Shown: one piece after another, positions 6,498-7,628 of the stretch
Position numbering within the stretch: position 1 is the first letter of the stretch
Layout of the letters: each line of letters starts with the position of its first letter
Assembly (NCBI GenBank): GCA_937888895.1
Contig: CALASV010000257.1
Location: forward strand, 1-7,628
Source of the DNA: an uncultured Clostridia bacterium
GTDB lineage: Bacteria > Bacillota > Clostridia > Lachnospirales > Lachnospiraceae
Length of the DNA stretch: 7,628 nt
Direction of reading: 5' to 3'
Notes under the pieces: model-generated
The model's database searches: none
What the model was told of the DNA's origin: nothing
What the model saw: only the letters and a program-made list of their open reading frames with translations
Made by a program: the position numbers and the translations under genes

Positions 6498-7571
6498 ATG
6501 AGTAAGAAAAGACCTATTTTAGCAGAAAATGTCCATTTAAGTGAAGATGGAAAAAGTGTAGTAATTATTGACCAAACAAAACTTCCTAATGTAGTAGAGT
6601 GTTTGACACTTTCTACAGCGAAAGAAATGTATGATGCAATCAAGTCATTAGCTGTGCGTGGTGCACCTGCGATTGGTATTTGTGCAGGGTACAGTATCTA
6701 TTGCTTAGCACAACAAATAGAAGCAGATAACTTTGAAGATTTTTATAAACAGTTTAAAGAAGATAAAGATTACTTAAATTCTTCTAGACCAACAGCAGTA
6801 AATTTAAGTTGGGCATTAAACCGTATCGACGATATGCTGATTGCCAACAAAGAAAAATCAGTAGAAGAATTAGTAGAATTGATGGGTGATGAAGCAGTAG
6901 CAATTCAAGAAGAAGATATTGCGATGTGTAAAGCAATTTCGGAATATGGTCTTTCTTTATTAAAAGAAGGCGATGGAGTTTTAACACATTGTAATGCAGG
7001 TCCTCTTGCTACTTCTCGTTATGGTACAGCGATTGGTCCAATGCTTTTAGCAAAGGAAAAAGGTATTAATGTAAAAGTATTTGCTGATGAAACAAGACCA
7101 TTGTTACAAGGAGCAAGACTTACCTCTTATGAGCTTCATAAAGCAGGTGTTGATGTGACTTTGATTTGTGATAATATGGCAAGTATGGTAATGAAAAATG
7201 GCTGGGTACAAGCATGTTTTGTTGGTTGTGACCGTATTGCAGCAAATGGAGATACAGCAAATAAAATTGGTACAAGTGGTGTAGCTATTTTAGCAAAATA
7301 TTATGGTATTCCAGTTTATACACTCGGACCATCTTCTACGATTGATTTGAATTGTAAGACAGGAGATGACATTGTCATTGAACTTCGTGAAGAAGACGAA
7401 ATTCGTTCTAAATTTTATGAAAAGCCAATGGCACTTCCTGATGTAAAATGTTTCAATCCAGCATTTGATGTGACAGACCACGAGTTAATCGCAGGTATCA
7501 TTACAGAGAAGGGAATTATAAGACCACCATATACTGAAAATCTTGCTAAGTTATTTGGTAAGAGCAATTAG
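6498..7571 (+). CDS. mtnA: S-methyl-5-thioribose-1-phosphate isomerase (MtnA, eIF2B-alpha-like family)
   Basis: This 357-residue cytoplasmic enzyme converts the aldose 5-methylthioribose-1-phosphate to the ketose methylthioribulose-1-phosphate in salvage of methylthioadenosine. Members of the family also isomerise 5-deoxyribose-1-phosphate in the route that disposes of 5'-deoxyadenosine. Conserved signatures are all present: RGAPAIG (54-60), SRPTAVNL (96-103), HCNAG (164-168) with catalytic C165, ADETRPLLQGARLT (196-209), GCDRIAANGD (243-252) with catalytic D245, NKIGT (255-259) and PAFDVT (321-326). C165 and D245 are 80 residues apart, as are Cys160 and Asp240 of the Bacillus subtilis enzyme. 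The length is normal and the frame intact. It follows the polysaccharide operon after a 68-base gap with hairpins, so it is probably a separate functional unit. No other salvage gene is in the window, so the true substrate (methylthioribose- or deoxyribose-phosphate) is open. Confidence 0.94.
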   Translation: MSKKRPILAENVHLSEDGKSVVIIDQTKLPNVVECLTLSTAKEMYDAIKSLAVRGAPAIGICAGYSIYCLAQQIEADNFEDFYKQFKEDKDYLNSSRPTAVNLSWALNRIDDMLIANKEKSVEELVELMGDEAVAIQEEDIAMCKAISEYGLSLLKEGDGVLTHCNAGPLATSRYGTAIGPMLLAKEKGINVKVFADETRPLLQGARLTSYELHKAGVDVTLICDNMASMVMKNGWVQACFVGCDRIAANGDTANKIGTSGVAILAKYYGIPVYTLGPSSTIDLNCKTGDDIVIELREEDEIRSKFYEKPMALPDVKCFNPAFDVTDHELIAGIITEKGIIRPPYTENLAKLFGKSN

Positions 7572-7628
7572 ATAGTTATTCAATAAGTCTTTTAATAAAA
7601 AATTACCAGAATTAGAAGTTATTTTAAA

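Noticed and set aside
7572..7628. Possible start of another gene after mtnA (one frame is open from 7576 to the end)
   Set aside because: There is no start codon or ribosome binding site in this AT-rich stretch, and the open run is only about 17 codons, which is expected by chance.
1..7628. CRISPR arrays, tRNA or rRNA genes, transposases, phage or defence genes
   Set aside because: No regularly spaced repeats, tRNA-like foldings or related protein motifs were seen; almost all bases are accounted for by six genes.

Overview
The window is about one third G+C, and every gene is on the + strand. Coding density is very high, genes are separated by short gaps or small overlaps with AGGAG/GGG-type ribosome binding sites, and TTG and GTG start codons are used freely. 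Together with the protein types, this suggests a low-GC Firmicute, most likely a gut-type Clostridia (Lachnospiraceae-like). That assignment comes from style and protein flavour only; there is no marker gene.

Positions 1-6429 are one tightly packed surface-polysaccharide operon: (1) the C-terminal 255 residues of a gene that begins upstream, resembling the C-terminal part of the large HAD-type proteins of glycan clusters; (2) an ABC-2 polysaccharide export permease (Wzm/TagG/RgpC type); (3) its ATPase (Wzt/TagH type, short form); (4) a stand-alone HAD-like protein of the COG5610 kind; and (5) a 1085-residue protein joining one GT4-like and two GT2-like glycosyltransferase modules. Junctions run from a 19-base overlap to a 17-base gap, so co-transcription and translational coupling are likely. 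The simplest reading is that the glycosyltransferases build a lipid-linked glycan in the cytoplasm, the ABC pair exports it, and the HAD-like proteins act on the precursor or the assembly machinery in a way that cannot be read from sequence.

Positions 6430-6497 are a 68-base gap that looks unlike its surroundings. A 12-bp hairpin spans the stop codon of the glycosyltransferase gene, and a second small hairpin lies about 20 bases further on. Neither is followed by a T-run.

Positions 6498-7571 encode MtnA (methylthioribose-1-phosphate isomerase or a 5-deoxyribose-1-phosphate relative), a metabolic gene with no evident link to the polysaccharide genes. The last 57 bases hold no recognisable feature. 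No RNA genes, CRISPR array, insertion sequence or phage gene were seen, and no stretch over 300 bases lacks a gene.
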